Assembly (NCBI GenBank): GCA_030595255.1
Contig: JAUVDP010000009.1
Coordinates: 1-43,695 of the forward strand
Origin: Mycoplasmatota bacterium
Lineage (GTDB): Bacteria; Bacillota_I; Bacilli_A; Izemoplasmatales; Izemoplasmataceae
DNA: 43,695 bases
Direction: 5' to 3'
Shown here: positions 17,347-26,108 of the stretch, piece by piece
Layout: the number at the start of each line of letters is the position of its first letter
How positions within the stretch are numbered: the stretch's first letter is position 1
The notes under the pieces: generated by a model
Database searches by the model: none
Told to the model about the DNA's origin: nothing
The model's input: only the letters and a program-made list of their open reading frames with translations
Program-made: the position numbers and the translations under genes

Positions 17347-17376
17347 AAACCTTATTGATTTAAGGTTTTTCTTTTT
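17346..17376 (+). terminator. Terminator of the hyd operon
   Basis: A 9-bp stem (aaaacctta / taaggtttt) with loop ttgatt, starting at the last base of the hydF stop codon, is followed by a T-rich tail. Confidence 0.9.
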
Positions 17377-17408
17377 AGAACAAATAGATAGTTTTTTTAG
17401 TTGAGTAG

Positions 17409-17417
17409 TGATATAAT
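17409..17417 (+). promoter_or_regulatory. Extended -10 promoter of the MATE gene
   Basis: TG-a-TATAAT (17409-17417) is an extended -10; no good -35 is seen. The predicted start is near 17424. Confidence 0.6.
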
Positions 17418-17443
17418 ATTTCATTGAAAACAGGGTGGTATTA

Positions 17444-18835
17444 ATGAAGAAGAAAATAGACCTTACGACGGGTAGTATTTTACAGAAATTACTAATAGTT
17501 GCAATACCTACATTATTAACTAGTATTGTTCAAATGTCTTATAACTTAACTGATATGTTTTGGGTTGGTAAAGTATATACGATGGGACTTGATCCAGAGG
17601 AAGCTATAGCCGCAGTAGGAATTGCTGGGTTCTATACTTGGTTCGGATTTGGACTTATTTTACTTGTTAAAATAGGAACTAGTGTAAAAGTTAGTCAAGC
17701 AGCTGGAAGAAATGATATGGAAGACATTAAAAGAATTGGGAATAATGGGATAGTATTTATGCTGGTATTAGCTGCAATGTATTCTGTTATTGGATTCTTT
17801 GGGGCAGATCTATATATTTCTATATTTAATAGTGATTCTGTTAATGTTGTAAGTTATTCAACTGAATATTTAAAAATAATGTCAATGTTTGTTACTTCGA
17901 TGTTTATGGTTCATTTATTTAATGGTGTTAATGATGGACTTGGTAAAACTATTAATACATTCCTTATTACTTCAAGTGGACTTGTATTAAATATTATTTT
18001 AGACCCTTTATTTATATTAGAAGAAGTAAATATATTTGGAATGACATTAAATGGACTTGGTATGGGAGTTAGAGGGGCAGCTATTGCAACTGTAATTGCT
18101 CAATCATTTATCTTGTTAATTTATATAGTATTATATTCATCTAAGTTTAGACCTTTTAGAATTAGACTTGTTAAGTATTTTGATTGGGATAAAATTAAAG
18201 AGATTGCTAAAATTGGTATTCCTGTAGGAATACAAAGTATGTTGTTTACAACTATCGCTATTATTATAGGTAGAATGGTTACTTCTTACCATGAGGATTA
18301 TATGGCTATTCAAAGACTTGGTTCTCAAATAGAGGCATTAGCTTGGATGATAGCTTCTGGGTTCCAGGTAGCTTTAGCTAGTTTTGTTGGACAAAACTAT
18401 GGAGCTGGGAAAATGGATCGTATTAAAGAGGGATATATTACTGCTTTAAAATTATTAGTTCCTTATGGGATTTTAGTTAATGTAGTAATGTTTGTTTTTG
18501 CTGAACAAATGATTGGTATCTTTTTACATGATCCAAATACTATAGTTATTGGTAAAAGGTATTTAGAAATATTAAGTATTTCACAGTTATTTATGATTAT
18601 TGAACTTGGTACTGCTGGGGCATTTAATGGTCTTGGTAAAACACATATTCCTTCAGGTGTAGGATTTATTGGGAATATTATTAGAATTCCTTTAGGAATG
18701 TTAATAGCTGTATCTTTAGGAGTTTATGGTATTTGGTGGGCAGTTTCGATATCAAGTATTATTAAAGGTACTGTACTTACTGTTTGGTTTTTGCTGTATT
18801 TAAGAAAGATAAAACTACTCAAAGCATCTTCATAG
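17444..18835 (+). CDS. MATE family multidrug/organic cation efflux transporter
   Basis: A 463-residue polytopic membrane protein with about 12 helices, starting MKKKIDLTTGSILQKLL. Typical MATE features are PTLLTSIVQMSYNLTDMFWVG in the first helix and the internal repeat around GIPVGIQSMLFTTIAIIIGRMV. Family members export drugs or metabolites in exchange for Na+ or H+; the substrate is not predictable. I start at ATG 17444, which has GGGTGG ahead; GTG 17435 is inside the RBS. The stop codon directly abuts the prfA -35 box and no terminator lies between. Confidence 0.93.
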   Translation: MKKKIDLTTGSILQKLLIVAIPTLLTSIVQMSYNLTDMFWVGKVYTMGLDPEEAIAAVGIAGFYTWFGFGLILLVKIGTSVKVSQAAGRNDMEDIKRIGNNGIVFMLVLAAMYSVIGFFGADLYISIFNSDSVNVVSYSTEYLKIMSMFVTSMFMVHLFNGVNDGLGKTINTFLITSSGLVLNIILDPLFILEEVNIFGMTLNGLGMGVRGAAIATVIAQSFILLIYIVLYSSKFRPFRIRLVKYFDWDKIKEIAKIGIPVGIQSMLFTTIAIIIGRMVTSYHEDYMAIQRLGSQIEALAWMIASGFQVALASFVGQNYGAGKMDRIKEGYITALKLLVPYGILVNVVMFVFAEQMIGIFLHDPNTIVIGKRYLEILSISQLFMIIELGTAGAFNGLGKTHIPSGVGFIGNIIRIPLGMLIAVSLGVYGIWWAVSISSIIKGTVLTVWFLLYLRKIKLLKASS

Positions 18836-18864
18836 TTGAAAAAATGAAGTTGATGTAATATAAT
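18836..18864 (+). promoter_or_regulatory. Promoter of prfA-prmC
   Basis: TTGAAA (18836-18841), 17 bases, TATAAT (18859-18864). The -35 begins at the base after the MATE stop codon. The predicted start (about 18871) coincides with the RBS GGAG (18872-18875), so the leader is only about 13 bases. Confidence 0.8.
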
Positions 18865-18883
18865 ATAGTCCGGAGTGATATAT

Positions 18884-19948
18884 ATGATAGATAGATTAAG
18901 TAGAATTAAAGATAGATATGATGAAATTAATAATCTTTTAATGGATCCTGATATTTCAAGAGACATTAGTAGATTAACTGAATTATCAAAAGAACTTAAA
19001 GGTTTAGAACCTGTTGTTTTGCTTTTTGCTGAGTATAATCAAACTCTTGAAAGTATTGAAGAATTAAAAGAAATGTCTCATGATTCAGATCCTGAAATAG
19101 TTGAAATGGCTAAGATGGAGCTTGAAGAATTGAAACCATTAATTCCTCAAATTGAAGATAAGTTACATGTACTATTAATTCCTAAAGATCCTAATGATGA
19201 GAAAAATGTTCTTGTTGAAATTAGAGGGGCAGCTGGTGGAAGTGAAGCTAACATCTTTGCTGGTGACTTATTTAGAATGTATAGTAAATACGCTGAAACT
19301 AAAAACTGGAAGATTGAAATTAGTAACTTAGAAGATAGTGGTGCTGGTGGATTTAGTAAAGTAGAATTTAGTGTATCTGGTGATTCTGTTTATGCACAAT
19401 TAAAATATGAATCAGGTGCTCATAGAGTTCAAAGAGTTCCAGCAACTGAATCACAAGGTAGAGTTCATACTAGTACAGCTACTGTTTTAGTTCTTCCTGA
19501 AGTTGAAGATGTGGAAGCTGAATTAAATATGGGTGATGTAAGAATTGATACTTATAGATCTAGTGGTGCTGGTGGACAAAGTGTAAATACAACTGATAGT
19601 GCTGTAAGAGTACTACATGTACCTACTGGGCTTGTTGTTACTTGTCAAGATGGAAAAAGTCAACATAGTAATAAAGCAACAGCTCTTAGAATCTTAAAAA
19701 CTAGATTATATGATAAAATAGTTCAAGAACGAGAAGAAAAAGAAGGAATCGAACGTAGAAGTAAAATAGGTACGGGAGATCGTAGTGATAAAATTAGAAC
19801 ATATAATTACCCTCAAAATAGAGTAACTGATCATAGAATCGGATATAGTATTTTACAACTTGATCGTGTTATGGAAGGTAAATTAGATCCAATAATCGAA
19901 GCTCTTATTGGAGAAGAAACAAAACGTATATTAGAAGGTAAGTCATAA
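18884..19948 (+). CDS. prfA: Peptide chain release factor 1
   Basis: A 354-residue RF1, which terminates translation at UAA and UAG. The catalytic GGQ is at 230-232 (SGAGGQSVN) and the recognition motif P-A-T lies in [10 protein letters not shown], marking RF1 rather than RF2. Domain 1 begins [20 protein letters not shown] start at ATG 18884, 8 bases after GGAG; GTG 18875 is part of the RBS. It is followed by prmC, which methylates this same GGQ glutamine, a functionally coherent pair. Confidence 0.98.
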   Translation: MIDRLSRIKDRYDEINNLLMDPDISRDISRLTELSKELKGLEPVVLLFAEYNQTLESIEELKEMSHDSDPEIVEMAKMELEELKPLIPQIEDKLHVLLIPKDPNDEKNVLVEIRGAAGGSEANIFAGDLFRMYSKYAETKNWKIEISNLEDSGAGGFSKVEFSVSGDSVYAQLKYESGAHRVQRVPATESQGRVHTSTATVLVLPEVEDVEAELNMGDVRIDTYRSSGAGGQSVNTTDSAVRVLHVPTGLVVTCQDGKSQHSNKATALRILKTRLYDKIVQEREEKEGIERRSKIGTGDRSDKIRTYNYPQNRVTDHRIGYSILQLDRVMEGKLDPIIEALIGEETKRILEGKS

Positions 19949-19954
19949 AATTTT

Positions 19955-19977
19955 AAGAAGAGCTAATGCTCTTCTTT
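19955..19977 (+). terminator. Weak hairpin between prfA and prmC
   Basis: A 9-bp stem (aagaagagc / gctcttctt) with loop taat, but only three T follow. It may attenuate or process the mRNA rather than end it, since prmC has no separate promoter in view. Confidence 0.45.
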
Positions 19978-20002
19978 CAATGTCTTAATAAGGTGGTGCG
20001 AT

Positions 20003-20848
20003 ATGCCAACATATAGAGAAGTATTAAAAATAAATGAACAATATGCTATTGATAATTCAAAAGAGGATTCAGGAGTTAAATTACTAATGTTACATTTTTC
20101 TAAAATGAACAGTTCTAATTTACTTTTATCGATGGATGAAGAAATCCCTACAGAAATTTATCAAAACTTTTTGTATGGAGTAGATCGTTATATAGCTAAA
20201 AATATTCCTGTTCAACATATAATTGGATATGAGGAATTTTATGGACATAAATTCATTGTTAATGGCGATGTATTAATTCCTAGATTTGAAACTGAAGAAT
20301 TAGTGGCAAATGTCTTAATGTATTATGATGAAGTATTTGGTTCTAAAGAAGTTAGTGTTGTGGATATTGGTACTGGGTCAGGTTGTTTAGCTGTTACATT
20401 AGACATAGAGGAAAATAATATGATATTAACTGCAACTGACATTTCTGTTGATGCGTTAAGAGTTGCTAAGATAAATAATAGAAAACTAAAAGGTAATGTT
20501 ACTTTTATTGAAGGGGATATGTTAGAACCTCTTGAAGGTATGAAGTTTGATATTTTAGTATCAAATCCTCCATATATTCCAAATGAAGAGTATGTAGAAG
20601 ATTTAGTAATTGATAACGAGCCTAGTGTTGCATTATTTGGTGGAGAAGACGGACTTGATTTTTATAAAGAGATTATAAAGAATGCTGAAAGTATTCTTAA
20701 TGATAAATATATTATTGCATTTGAACATGCATATAATAAGGCAAAACAAATCAAAAAAATCATTAAAAAGAATCTTAATGATGTTGAAATTATACAGAAA
20801 AAAGATATGCAAGGTAAAGATAGAATGACGTTTGTAATTAAAAAATAA
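20003..20848 (+). CDS. prmC: Release factor glutamine methyltransferase PrmC (HemK)
   Basis: A 281-residue SAM-dependent N5-glutamine methyltransferase that modifies the GGQ of release factors. The SAM site is VVDIGTGSGCLAVTL and the catalytic NPPY is at 188-191 (SNPPYIP). The N-terminal helical substrate domain (about 1-85) is present, with PVQHIIGYEEFYG. The RBS AAGGTGGTG is 6 bases upstream. It sits 54 bases after prfA, as in Bacillus. In many Firmicutes a YrdC gene follows; here that gene is far away (34762). Confidence 0.96.
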   Translation: MPTYREVLKINEQYAIDNSKEDSGVKLLMLHFSKMNSSNLLLSMDEEIPTEIYQNFLYGVDRYIAKNIPVQHIIGYEEFYGHKFIVNGDVLIPRFETEELVANVLMYYDEVFGSKEVSVVDIGTGSGCLAVTLDIEENNMILTATDISVDALRVAKINNRKLKGNVTFIEGDMLEPLEGMKFDILVSNPPYIPNEEYVEDLVIDNEPSVALFGGEDGLDFYKEIIKNAESILNDKYIIAFEHAYNKAKQIKKIIKKNLNDVEIIQKKDMQGKDRMTFVIKK

Positions 20849-20895
20849 AAGAAAAAAATGTTATATATATGTATATATATAATGAAGTATGACAC

Positions 20896-20926
20896 TTGAC
20901 AGAGTAGAAAACAGTGTGTATATAAT
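20896..20926 (+). promoter_or_regulatory. Promoter of topA
   Basis: A consensus TTGACA (20896-20901) is followed by TATATA (17-base spacer) and the overlapping TATAAT (19-base spacer, 20921-20926). Confidence 0.75.
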
Positions 20927-20950
20927 ATATAGAAAAGAGGAGGCGGAACA

Positions 20951-23041
20951 ATGAAAACTAAATTGGTAATTGTTGAGTCACCAAGTAAATCAAAAACCAT
21001 TGAACAGTATTTAGGTGATGAATATATCGTATTATCATCTAAAGGACATATTAGAGATTTGTCTATTAGTGGTGTTGGTGGACTAGGGCTTGATATTGAA
21101 AATGACTTTACGCCTAAGTACGAAATTATTAAGGAAAAGAAAAAAGTTGTTAAAGAATTAAAGGATGCATTAGATGGTGTTCTTGAAATATATTTAGCTA
21201 CCGACCCTGATAGGGAAGGAGAAGCAATTAGTTGGCATTTAAAGGAAGTTCTTAAAATTAATGGGAGACCATACAAGAGAGTTATCTTTAATGAAATAAC
21301 TAAGAGTGCCGTTATAAAAGCTTTTGAAGATCCTAGGGATATTGATTTAGATTTAGTATCAAGTCAAGAAACTAGAAGAATTTTGGACCGTATTATTGGA
21401 TTTAAGTTATCTAAGTTACTTCAAAACAAAATAAAGTCTAAATCTGCAGGACGTGTTCAAAGTGCTACTTTGAAAATTATTGTAGATAGAGAAAAAGAAA
21501 TTGAAGCATTTAAAGAAGATGAATTTTGGAAAGTTAAAGCAGAATTCCCTGGATTTACTGCGGACTTAGTAAAATTCAACAATAAAAATGTAGTATTAAA
21601 TAACGAACAAGAAACTGATGAGTTATTAAAAACACTTGATAAAGAGTTTTTAGTTTCAAGTATTGATACTAAAAATAGAAATAGAGATGCTAAGTTACCA
21701 TTTACTACTTCATCACTTCAACAAGAAGCTTCAATGAAGTTAAATTTTAGTTCTCGTAAAACAATGTTAATTGCTCAAAAATTATATGAAGGTATTGATT
21801 TAGAAAGTGAAACAGTAGGTCTTATTACATATATGCGTACTGATTCTACTAGAATAAGTAATACTTTTATTGCTCCGGCAATTAAATATTTAAATAACTT
21901 ATTTGGTGCTGATTATGTTGGTAAGGCAAAAGTTGCTAAGAAGAAACCTAATGTGCAAGATGCACATGAGGCTGTTAGACCAACTAACGTCTTTAATACA
22001 CCATCTAAGGTTAAGAGGTTCTTAACTAAAGATGAATATAATTTATATAAGTTTATTTTTGAAAGAACATTGGCTTCATTAATGAAACCAGCTATTATAA
22101 GTACTAAAACAATTGAATTAACTAATAATAAATCATTGTTTAAAGCTAGTGCACAAGATTTAGTATTTGATGGATATTTAAAAATGTATGGTAAATATGA
22201 GAAATTGGATTTAAGTGAACTTCCTAATTTAGATGAAAAATCTACAATTGTACCAACTGAAGTTCATAAAACTCAACATTTCACTAAACCTCCTGCTAGA
22301 TTTAGTGAAGCTAGATTAATTAAAGAGATGGAAGATTTAGGAATTGGTAGACCTTCTACCTATTCTCAAACCATTACAACTTTGAAAACTAGAAAATATG
22401 TTAGTGTAAAAGAAAAAAAGTTTACACCAACTGAGCAAGGAACTTTAACTATTGAGAAATTAGATGAATTCTTTGGACAAATAATAAGTGTAGATTATAC
22501 AGCAAGAATGGAAAAAGTACTTGATGAAATCTCTCTTGGTGAACAAGAACAATTTGAAATAATATCTAAATTCTATAAATCATTTATACCAATGGTTGAA
22601 AATGCAAATAAAAATATGGATAAAGTCCAACCGAAATTCACTGGTGAAGACTGTCCAAAATGTGGATCTCCTATGGTATTTAGAACTTCGAGATACGGAT
22701 CATTTGAAGCATGTAGTAATTATCCAACGTGTAAACATATAAAGGCTAAAGAGTTTGAAAAACCTAAAACTGTTTCCACTGGAGTTAAATGTACTAAATG
22801 TGGAAAAGGTGAAATTGTAGAAAGACTTGCTAAGAGTGGAAGAAATAAAGGTAAGACATTTTATGCTTGTGATAATTTCCCAAGTTGTAAAAACATGTTA
22901 TTTGGTAAACCGACAGGTGAAAAATGCCCTAATTGTGGTAGTTTATTAATAGACGATAACAAAGGTGGAGTTATCTGTCAAGAAACTAAAAAGTGTGGAT
23001 ATAAACAAGGCGACAAAATAGAAAAAAATGACGCAATTTAA
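20951..23041 (+). CDS. topA: DNA topoisomerase I (type IA)
   Basis: A 696-residue enzyme that relaxes negative supercoils. The Toprim domain starts LVIVESPSKSKTIEQYLG with the metal-binding DPDREGE (85-91). The active-site Tyr is Y294 in GLITYMRTDSTR. Three C-terminal four-cysteine zinc modules are seen, starting at CPKCGSP, CTKCGKG and CPNCGS. Length is normal for Firmicutes. The RBS AGGAGG is perfect. In Bacillus topA neighbours dprA and gid; neither is here. The terminator stem overlaps the last codons. Confidence 0.98.
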   Translation: MKTKLVIVESPSKSKTIEQYLGDEYIVLSSKGHIRDLSISGVGGLGLDIENDFTPKYEIIKEKKKVVKELKDALDGVLEIYLATDPDREGEAISWHLKEVLKINGRPYKRVIFNEITKSAVIKAFEDPRDIDLDLVSSQETRRILDRIIGFKLSKLLQNKIKSKSAGRVQSATLKIIVDREKEIEAFKEDEFWKVKAEFPGFTADLVKFNNKNVVLNNEQETDELLKTLDKEFLVSSIDTKNRNRDAKLPFTTSSLQQEASMKLNFSSRKTMLIAQKLYEGIDLESETVGLITYMRTDSTRISNTFIAPAIKYLNNLFGADYVGKAKVAKKKPNVQDAHEAVRPTNVFNTPSKVKRFLTKDEYNLYKFIFERTLASLMKPAIISTKTIELTNNKSLFKASAQDLVFDGYLKMYGKYEKLDLSELPNLDEKSTIVPTEVHKTQHFTKPPARFSEARLIKEMEDLGIGRPSTYSQTITTLKTRKYVSVKEKKFTPTEQGTLTIEKLDEFFGQIISVDYTARMEKVLDEISLGEQEQFEIISKFYKSFIPMVENANKNMDKVQPKFTGEDCPKCGSPMVFRTSRYGSFEACSNYPTCKHIKAKEFEKPKTVSTGVKCTKCGKGEIVERLAKSGRNKGKTFYACDNFPSCKNMLFGKPTGEKCPNCGSLLIDDNKGGVICQETKKCGYKQGDKIEKNDAI

Positions 23042-23056
23042 TTGTGTCCTTTTTTT
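23030..23056. terminator. Terminator of topA, possibly bidirectional
   Basis: The stem gacgcaat / attgtgtc (one G-U pair) overlaps the topA stop codon and has a T run downstream. The minus strand also ends in a T run, so it could terminate a minus transcript too. Confidence 0.85.
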
Positions 23057-23070
23057 ACTTATAAATGTTA

Positions 23071-23158
23071 GTGGTCAGTCCTGATAGATTTACTGATGAT
23101 GGCTATATGTAGCGACCCACCCCGATAGTTGAACTATCAAATAATATAATAGTTTTTT
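23071..23158 (+). other. Structured non-coding element, three-way-junction-like with alternative hairpins
   Basis: No open frame. Possible helices: P1 gtgg/ccac (23071-23074 with 23117-23120), P2 tcagt/actga (23075-23079 with 23092-23096) and P3 gcta/tagc (23102-23105 with 23110-23113). A C-rich linker accccg leads to hairpin gatagt/actatc (23124-23138). That hairpin competes with aactat/atagtt (23132-23154), which is followed by T6 and would be a terminator. A weak TATAAA at 23060-23065 could start it at P1. It may be a small RNA or a switch. The sense strand is uncertain. Confidence 0.4.
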
Positions 23159-23169
23159 AGGTTTTTTTA

Positions 23170-23199
23170 TTGACAAAAGTTCATAAAATATGTTATATT
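23170..23199 (+). promoter_or_regulatory. Promoter of the small RNA candidate
   Basis: A consensus TTGACA (23170-23175) is followed by TG-t-TATATT (23191-23199), an extended -10. The predicted start is near 23205, at the foot of the first RNA hairpin. Confidence 0.75.
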
Positions 23200-23203
23200 T
23201 AAC

Positions 23204-23321
23204 TTGCGACATAACGTCGCAACTTATCCCTTACATAGCATGGCGAATAATTTATTATTCGCACATCCCCTTCCTTAATCCGCCGAGAGGCGGATTTTCC
23301 CTTTTAATAGGGATTTTTTTT
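23204..23321 (+). ncRNA. Candidate small regulatory RNA of about 118 nt with C-rich single-stranded segments
   Basis: The RNA would fold as hairpin 1 ttgcgac/gtcgcaa (23204-23222), hairpin 2 gcgaataa/ttattcgc (23243-23262), hairpin 3 aatccgcc/ggcggatt with a GAGA tetraloop (23277-23296), and a terminator tccct/aggga plus T8 (23298-23321). The linkers are pyrimidine-rich: tatccctt (23225-23232) and catccccttcctt (23264-23276), complementary to Shine-Dalgarno sequences. This is the layout of C-rich trans-acting RNAs of Firmicutes such as RsaE/RoxS or FsrA; similarity is architectural only. It is not SRP RNA: the GGAAGG-type tetraloop region is absent. No open frame of note crosses it. Confidence 0.65.
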
Positions 23322-23348
23322 ATATTGATGGTAGATTTTTGATAATTG

Positions 23349-23357
23349 TGTTATAAT
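23349..23357 (+). promoter_or_regulatory. Extended -10 promoter of ftsY-ylxM-ffh
   Basis: TG-t-TATAAT at 23349-23357, with no clear -35. It lies after the small RNA terminator, so ftsY has its own start, about 30 bases ahead of the ATG. Confidence 0.6.
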
Positions 23358-23392
23358 ATTTTGTGATTTTAAAGGAAAGAAGAAGTGGTATT

Positions 23393-24361
23393 ATGGGGTT
23401 TTTTAACAATCTATTTAGCTCAAAAGAGAAAAGAAAAAATGCGCAAAAGTATAAAATTGGAATGAGTAAGACTCGAAATAATGTTTTTGGTAACCTAAAA
23501 ACTTTATTAGATTCTTCTTCTTTAATAGTGGATGAGCTCTTTGATGAACTAGAGGAAATATTTATTATGGCTGATATTGGTGTTGATACTGTAGTGAAGT
23601 TTGTAGACCATTTAAGAGAAAAAGTTAGAGTTGATAATATTACTTCAACTAATGATTTAAAAGAGTTAATAGTTGAAGAAATGTTCAAGTTATATGTTAA
23701 AGAAGATATAGTAAGTTCTAATCTTGATATTGTAGATGGTAGAATTAATATTGTATTATTTGTAGGAGTAAATGGCGCAGGTAAGACAACTACTATTAGT
23801 AAAGTAGCACATGAATATATTAAAAAAAATAAAAAAGTATTAATGGTTGCTGGTGATACATTTAGAGCAGGAGCTATTGAACAGTTAAAGATATGGAGTA
23901 ATAGAGTTGGAGCTGATTTTTACGCTAAAGCTGAGGGTAGTGATCCTTCAAGTGTAATGTTTGATGCTATTAATTATGCTAAAGAAAATAGTATTGATAT
24001 TATTTTGTGTGATACTGCAGGTAGATTACAAAATAAAATTAATTTAATGAAAGAACTAGAAAAGATTAATAAAGTAATTGGTAGAGAGATTGAGGGAGCA
24101 CCTCATGAAACTTTACTTGTAGTTGATGCAACTACTGGGCAAAATGGATTATCTCAAGCTAAGATATTTAATGAGGTAACTAAGATTACTGGTATTGTTT
24201 TAACTAAGTTAGATGGAACAGCAAAAGGTGGAATAGTTCTTGCTATCAAAGATGAACTAGATATTCCAATTAAATACGTAGGTCTTGGTGAAAAAATTGA
24301 TGATTTAGAACATTTTGATATAGAGGAGTACATCTACGGGATGTTCCTAGGTATTTTCTAA
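23393..24361 (+). CDS. ftsY: Signal recognition particle receptor FtsY
   Basis: A 322-residue SRP-GTPase that receives the SRP-ribosome complex at the membrane. It begins MGFFNNLFSSKEKR, the usual short basic amphipathic N-terminus of Firmicutes. The NG domain has P loop GVNGAGKTTT (K131), GDTFRAGA, CDTAGRLQ and TKLDGTAKGG. I start at ATG 23393, the normal family start; an in-frame GTG at 23363 adds ten residues of no known role. The RBS is mediocre (GAAGTGG). The stop overlaps the ylxM start (TAATG), so translation is coupled. Confidence 0.97.
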   Translation: MGFFNNLFSSKEKRKNAQKYKIGMSKTRNNVFGNLKTLLDSSSLIVDELFDELEEIFIMADIGVDTVVKFVDHLREKVRVDNITSTNDLKELIVEEMFKLYVKEDIVSSNLDIVDGRINIVLFVGVNGAGKTTTISKVAHEYIKKNKKVLMVAGDTFRAGAIEQLKIWSNRVGADFYAKAEGSDPSSVMFDAINYAKENSIDIILCDTAGRLQNKINLMKELEKINKVIGREIEGAPHETLLVVDATTGQNGLSQAKIFNEVTKITGIVLTKLDGTAKGGIVLAIKDELDIPIKYVGLGEKIDDLEHFDIEEYIYGMFLGIF

Positions 24362-24684
24362 TGGATGTCTTAGAAAAAGCTTTAGAAATTATTGAGCTTT
24401 ATGACCTATACCAAGCCCTTTTGACTGAAAAACAAAAAGAATATTTTGAAAGTTATTATTTTGATAATTTTTCTATTACTGAGATTAGTGAAAATCTAAA
24501 TGTTAGTAGAAATGCAGTACATGATCAACTTAAAAAAACTGTTAGTAAACTTAATGATTTTGAGGAAAAATTAAACTTAAAAAGATTAGGTAAAGAAAGA
24601 AAAAATATAATAAATAAATTAATTGATGTAAGTAAAGATGAAGAAGTTATAGGACTACTTACTGAACTTAAAAAGGTAGAGTGA
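24361..24684 (+). CDS. ylxM: YlxM family SRP-associated HTH protein
   Basis: A 107-residue protein with a sigma-70 region 4-like helix-turn-helix (LTEKQKEYFESYYFDNFSIT then SEISENLNVSRNAVHDQL, partly quoted). YlxM proteins stimulate SRP GTPase cycling in streptococci and usually precede ffh, as here. The C-terminal half is a charged coiled region. The start overlaps the ftsY stop by one base. Its DNA-binding look is inherited; a transcription role is not established. Confidence 0.93.
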   Translation: MDVLEKALEIIELYDLYQALLTEKQKEYFESYYFDNFSITEISENLNVSRNAVHDQLKKTVSKLNDFEEKLNLKRLGKERKNIINKLIDVSKDEEVIGLLTELKKVE

Positions 24685-24688
24685 TATT

Positions 24689-26089
24689 ATGGCGTTTGAT
24701 AATTTATCAGATCGTCTTCAAATGTCTTTAAGAAGAGTTACTGGAAAAGGTCGCTTAACTGAGAATGATATTGAAGAAATGATGAGAGAAGTACGTTTGT
24801 CTTTATTAGAGGCAGACGTTAACTTTAAAGTAGTAAAATCTTTTACTAAAGAAGTTAAAGAACAAGCTATGGGTGAAAGAATCTTAAAAGGATTAAACCC
24901 TGGACAACAAGTTGTTAAAATTGTACATGAACAATTAAAGAAAATAATGGGAGATAAGGCTGAGCCTTTAACTCTTAACTTAATGGGTGTTACAAGTATT
25001 ATGATGGTTGGTTTACAAGGGGCAGGGAAAACTACGACTGCTGGTAAACTTGCGATGCATTTACGTAAGAGTAATAATTTAAAGCCATTATTAGTTGCAC
25101 TTGATATATATAGACCAGCTGCTATTGAACAATTAAAAACAATTGGTGAACAGTTATCAATTCCTGTTTTTGAATTAGGTATATTACAAAAACCACAAAG
25201 TATAGCTAAAAAGGCATTGGAATATGCGAAAGAAAATGGTTTTAATTTAATAATTGCTGATACTGCTGGTAGACTTCATATTGATGAAAATATGATGAAT
25301 GAGTTAGTAGATATTAAAGAAGTATTAAGCCCACAAGAAATATTACTTACTTTAGATGCAATGACTGGACAAGACGCAGTGAATGTAGCTAGTAATTTTA
25401 ATGAGACATTAAATATTACGGGAGCTATACTTACTAAATTAGATGGTGACACTAGAGGTGGAGCTGCACTTAGTTTAAGAGAAATTACTAATATCCCTAT
25501 TAAGTTTATGGGTATGGGTGAAAAATTAGATCAACTTGAAGTATTCCATCCTGAAAGAATGGCATCTAGAATTCTTGGTATGGGTGATGTTTTAACTTTA
25601 GTTGATAAAGTAACTGAAAATTTAGATGAAGATGATATGATGGGCATGATGGAAAAAATGATGTCTGGTAAATTCAACTATAATGATTTTATAAAACAAT
25701 TAAGAATGATTAAAAAAATGGGTTCTCTTGGTGGAGTAATGAAGATGATTCCAGGTATGGGTAAAGCTATGAAAGGTGCTAATGTTGATGATAAGCAATT
25801 AGTATATGTTGAAGCTATAATCGGATCAATGACTAAAAAAGAAAGAAAGAATACAAAGCTTATTGCTCAAAGTAGTTCTAGACGTAGACGTGTAGCTAGT
25901 GGTTCTGGTAGAAGTGTTTCTGAAGTGAATAGATTAATACAATCACTAGATCAACAAAAATCTATGATGAAAAAAATGGGATCAATGGATCCATCTAAAA
26001 TGAATTCAGCTAGTGCAATGAAAGCTATGAGTGGAACGCCTACTAAGAAAAAAGGTAAAGGTAAAAACAAAAAAAGATTTAGATATTAA
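24689..26089 (+). CDS. ffh: Signal recognition particle protein Ffh
   Basis: A 466-residue SRP54. The NG domain has GLQGAGKTTTAGK (K114), DIYRPAAIEQL, ADTAGRLH and TKLDGDTRGG. The methionine-rich M domain (about 300-440), with many MM and GMGK segments and RRRRVASGSGRSV for RNA binding, recognises signal peptides and SRP RNA. The C-terminus is a lysine-rich tail. The RBS is weak (GAGTGAT) and 4 bases follow the ylxM stop. The SRP RNA gene itself was not found in this window. Confidence 0.98.
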   Translation: MAFDNLSDRLQMSLRRVTGKGRLTENDIEEMMREVRLSLLEADVNFKVVKSFTKEVKEQAMGERILKGLNPGQQVVKIVHEQLKKIMGDKAEPLTLNLMGVTSIMMVGLQGAGKTTTAGKLAMHLRKSNNLKPLLVALDIYRPAAIEQLKTIGEQLSIPVFELGILQKPQSIAKKALEYAKENGFNLIIADTAGRLHIDENMMNELVDIKEVLSPQEILLTLDAMTGQDAVNVASNFNETLNITGAILTKLDGDTRGGAALSLREITNIPIKFMGMGEKLDQLEVFHPERMASRILGMGDVLTLVDKVTENLDEDDMMGMMEKMMSGKFNYNDFIKQLRMIKKMGSLGGVMKMIPGMGKAMKGANVDDKQLVYVEAIIGSMTKKERKNTKLIAQSSSRRRRVASGSGRSVSEVNRLIQSLDQQKSMMKKMGSMDPSKMNSASAMKAMSGTPTKKKGKGKNKKRFRY

Positions 26090-26108
26090 TGATATATAGG
26101 AGGAAATT

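Noticed and set aside
20662-21276. 204-codon minus-strand frame across prmC and topA
   Set aside because: It is antisense to two certain genes; its hydrophobic look reflects complementary A-rich codons, and it has no RBS context.
23092-23125. CTGATGA core suggesting a hammerhead ribozyme
   Set aside because: The required GAAA after stem II and the third stem with a UH cleavage site are absent.
23204-23321. SRP (4.5S) RNA gene, suggested by position before ftsY
   Set aside because: The conserved apical domain with GGAAGG-type tetraloop and asymmetric loop is missing; the hairpin series is unrelated.
23393-24361. Longer FtsY starting at GTG 23363
   Set aside because: The ten extra residues lack homology to FtsY N-termini, and the ATG at 23393 gives the family-typical MGFF start.
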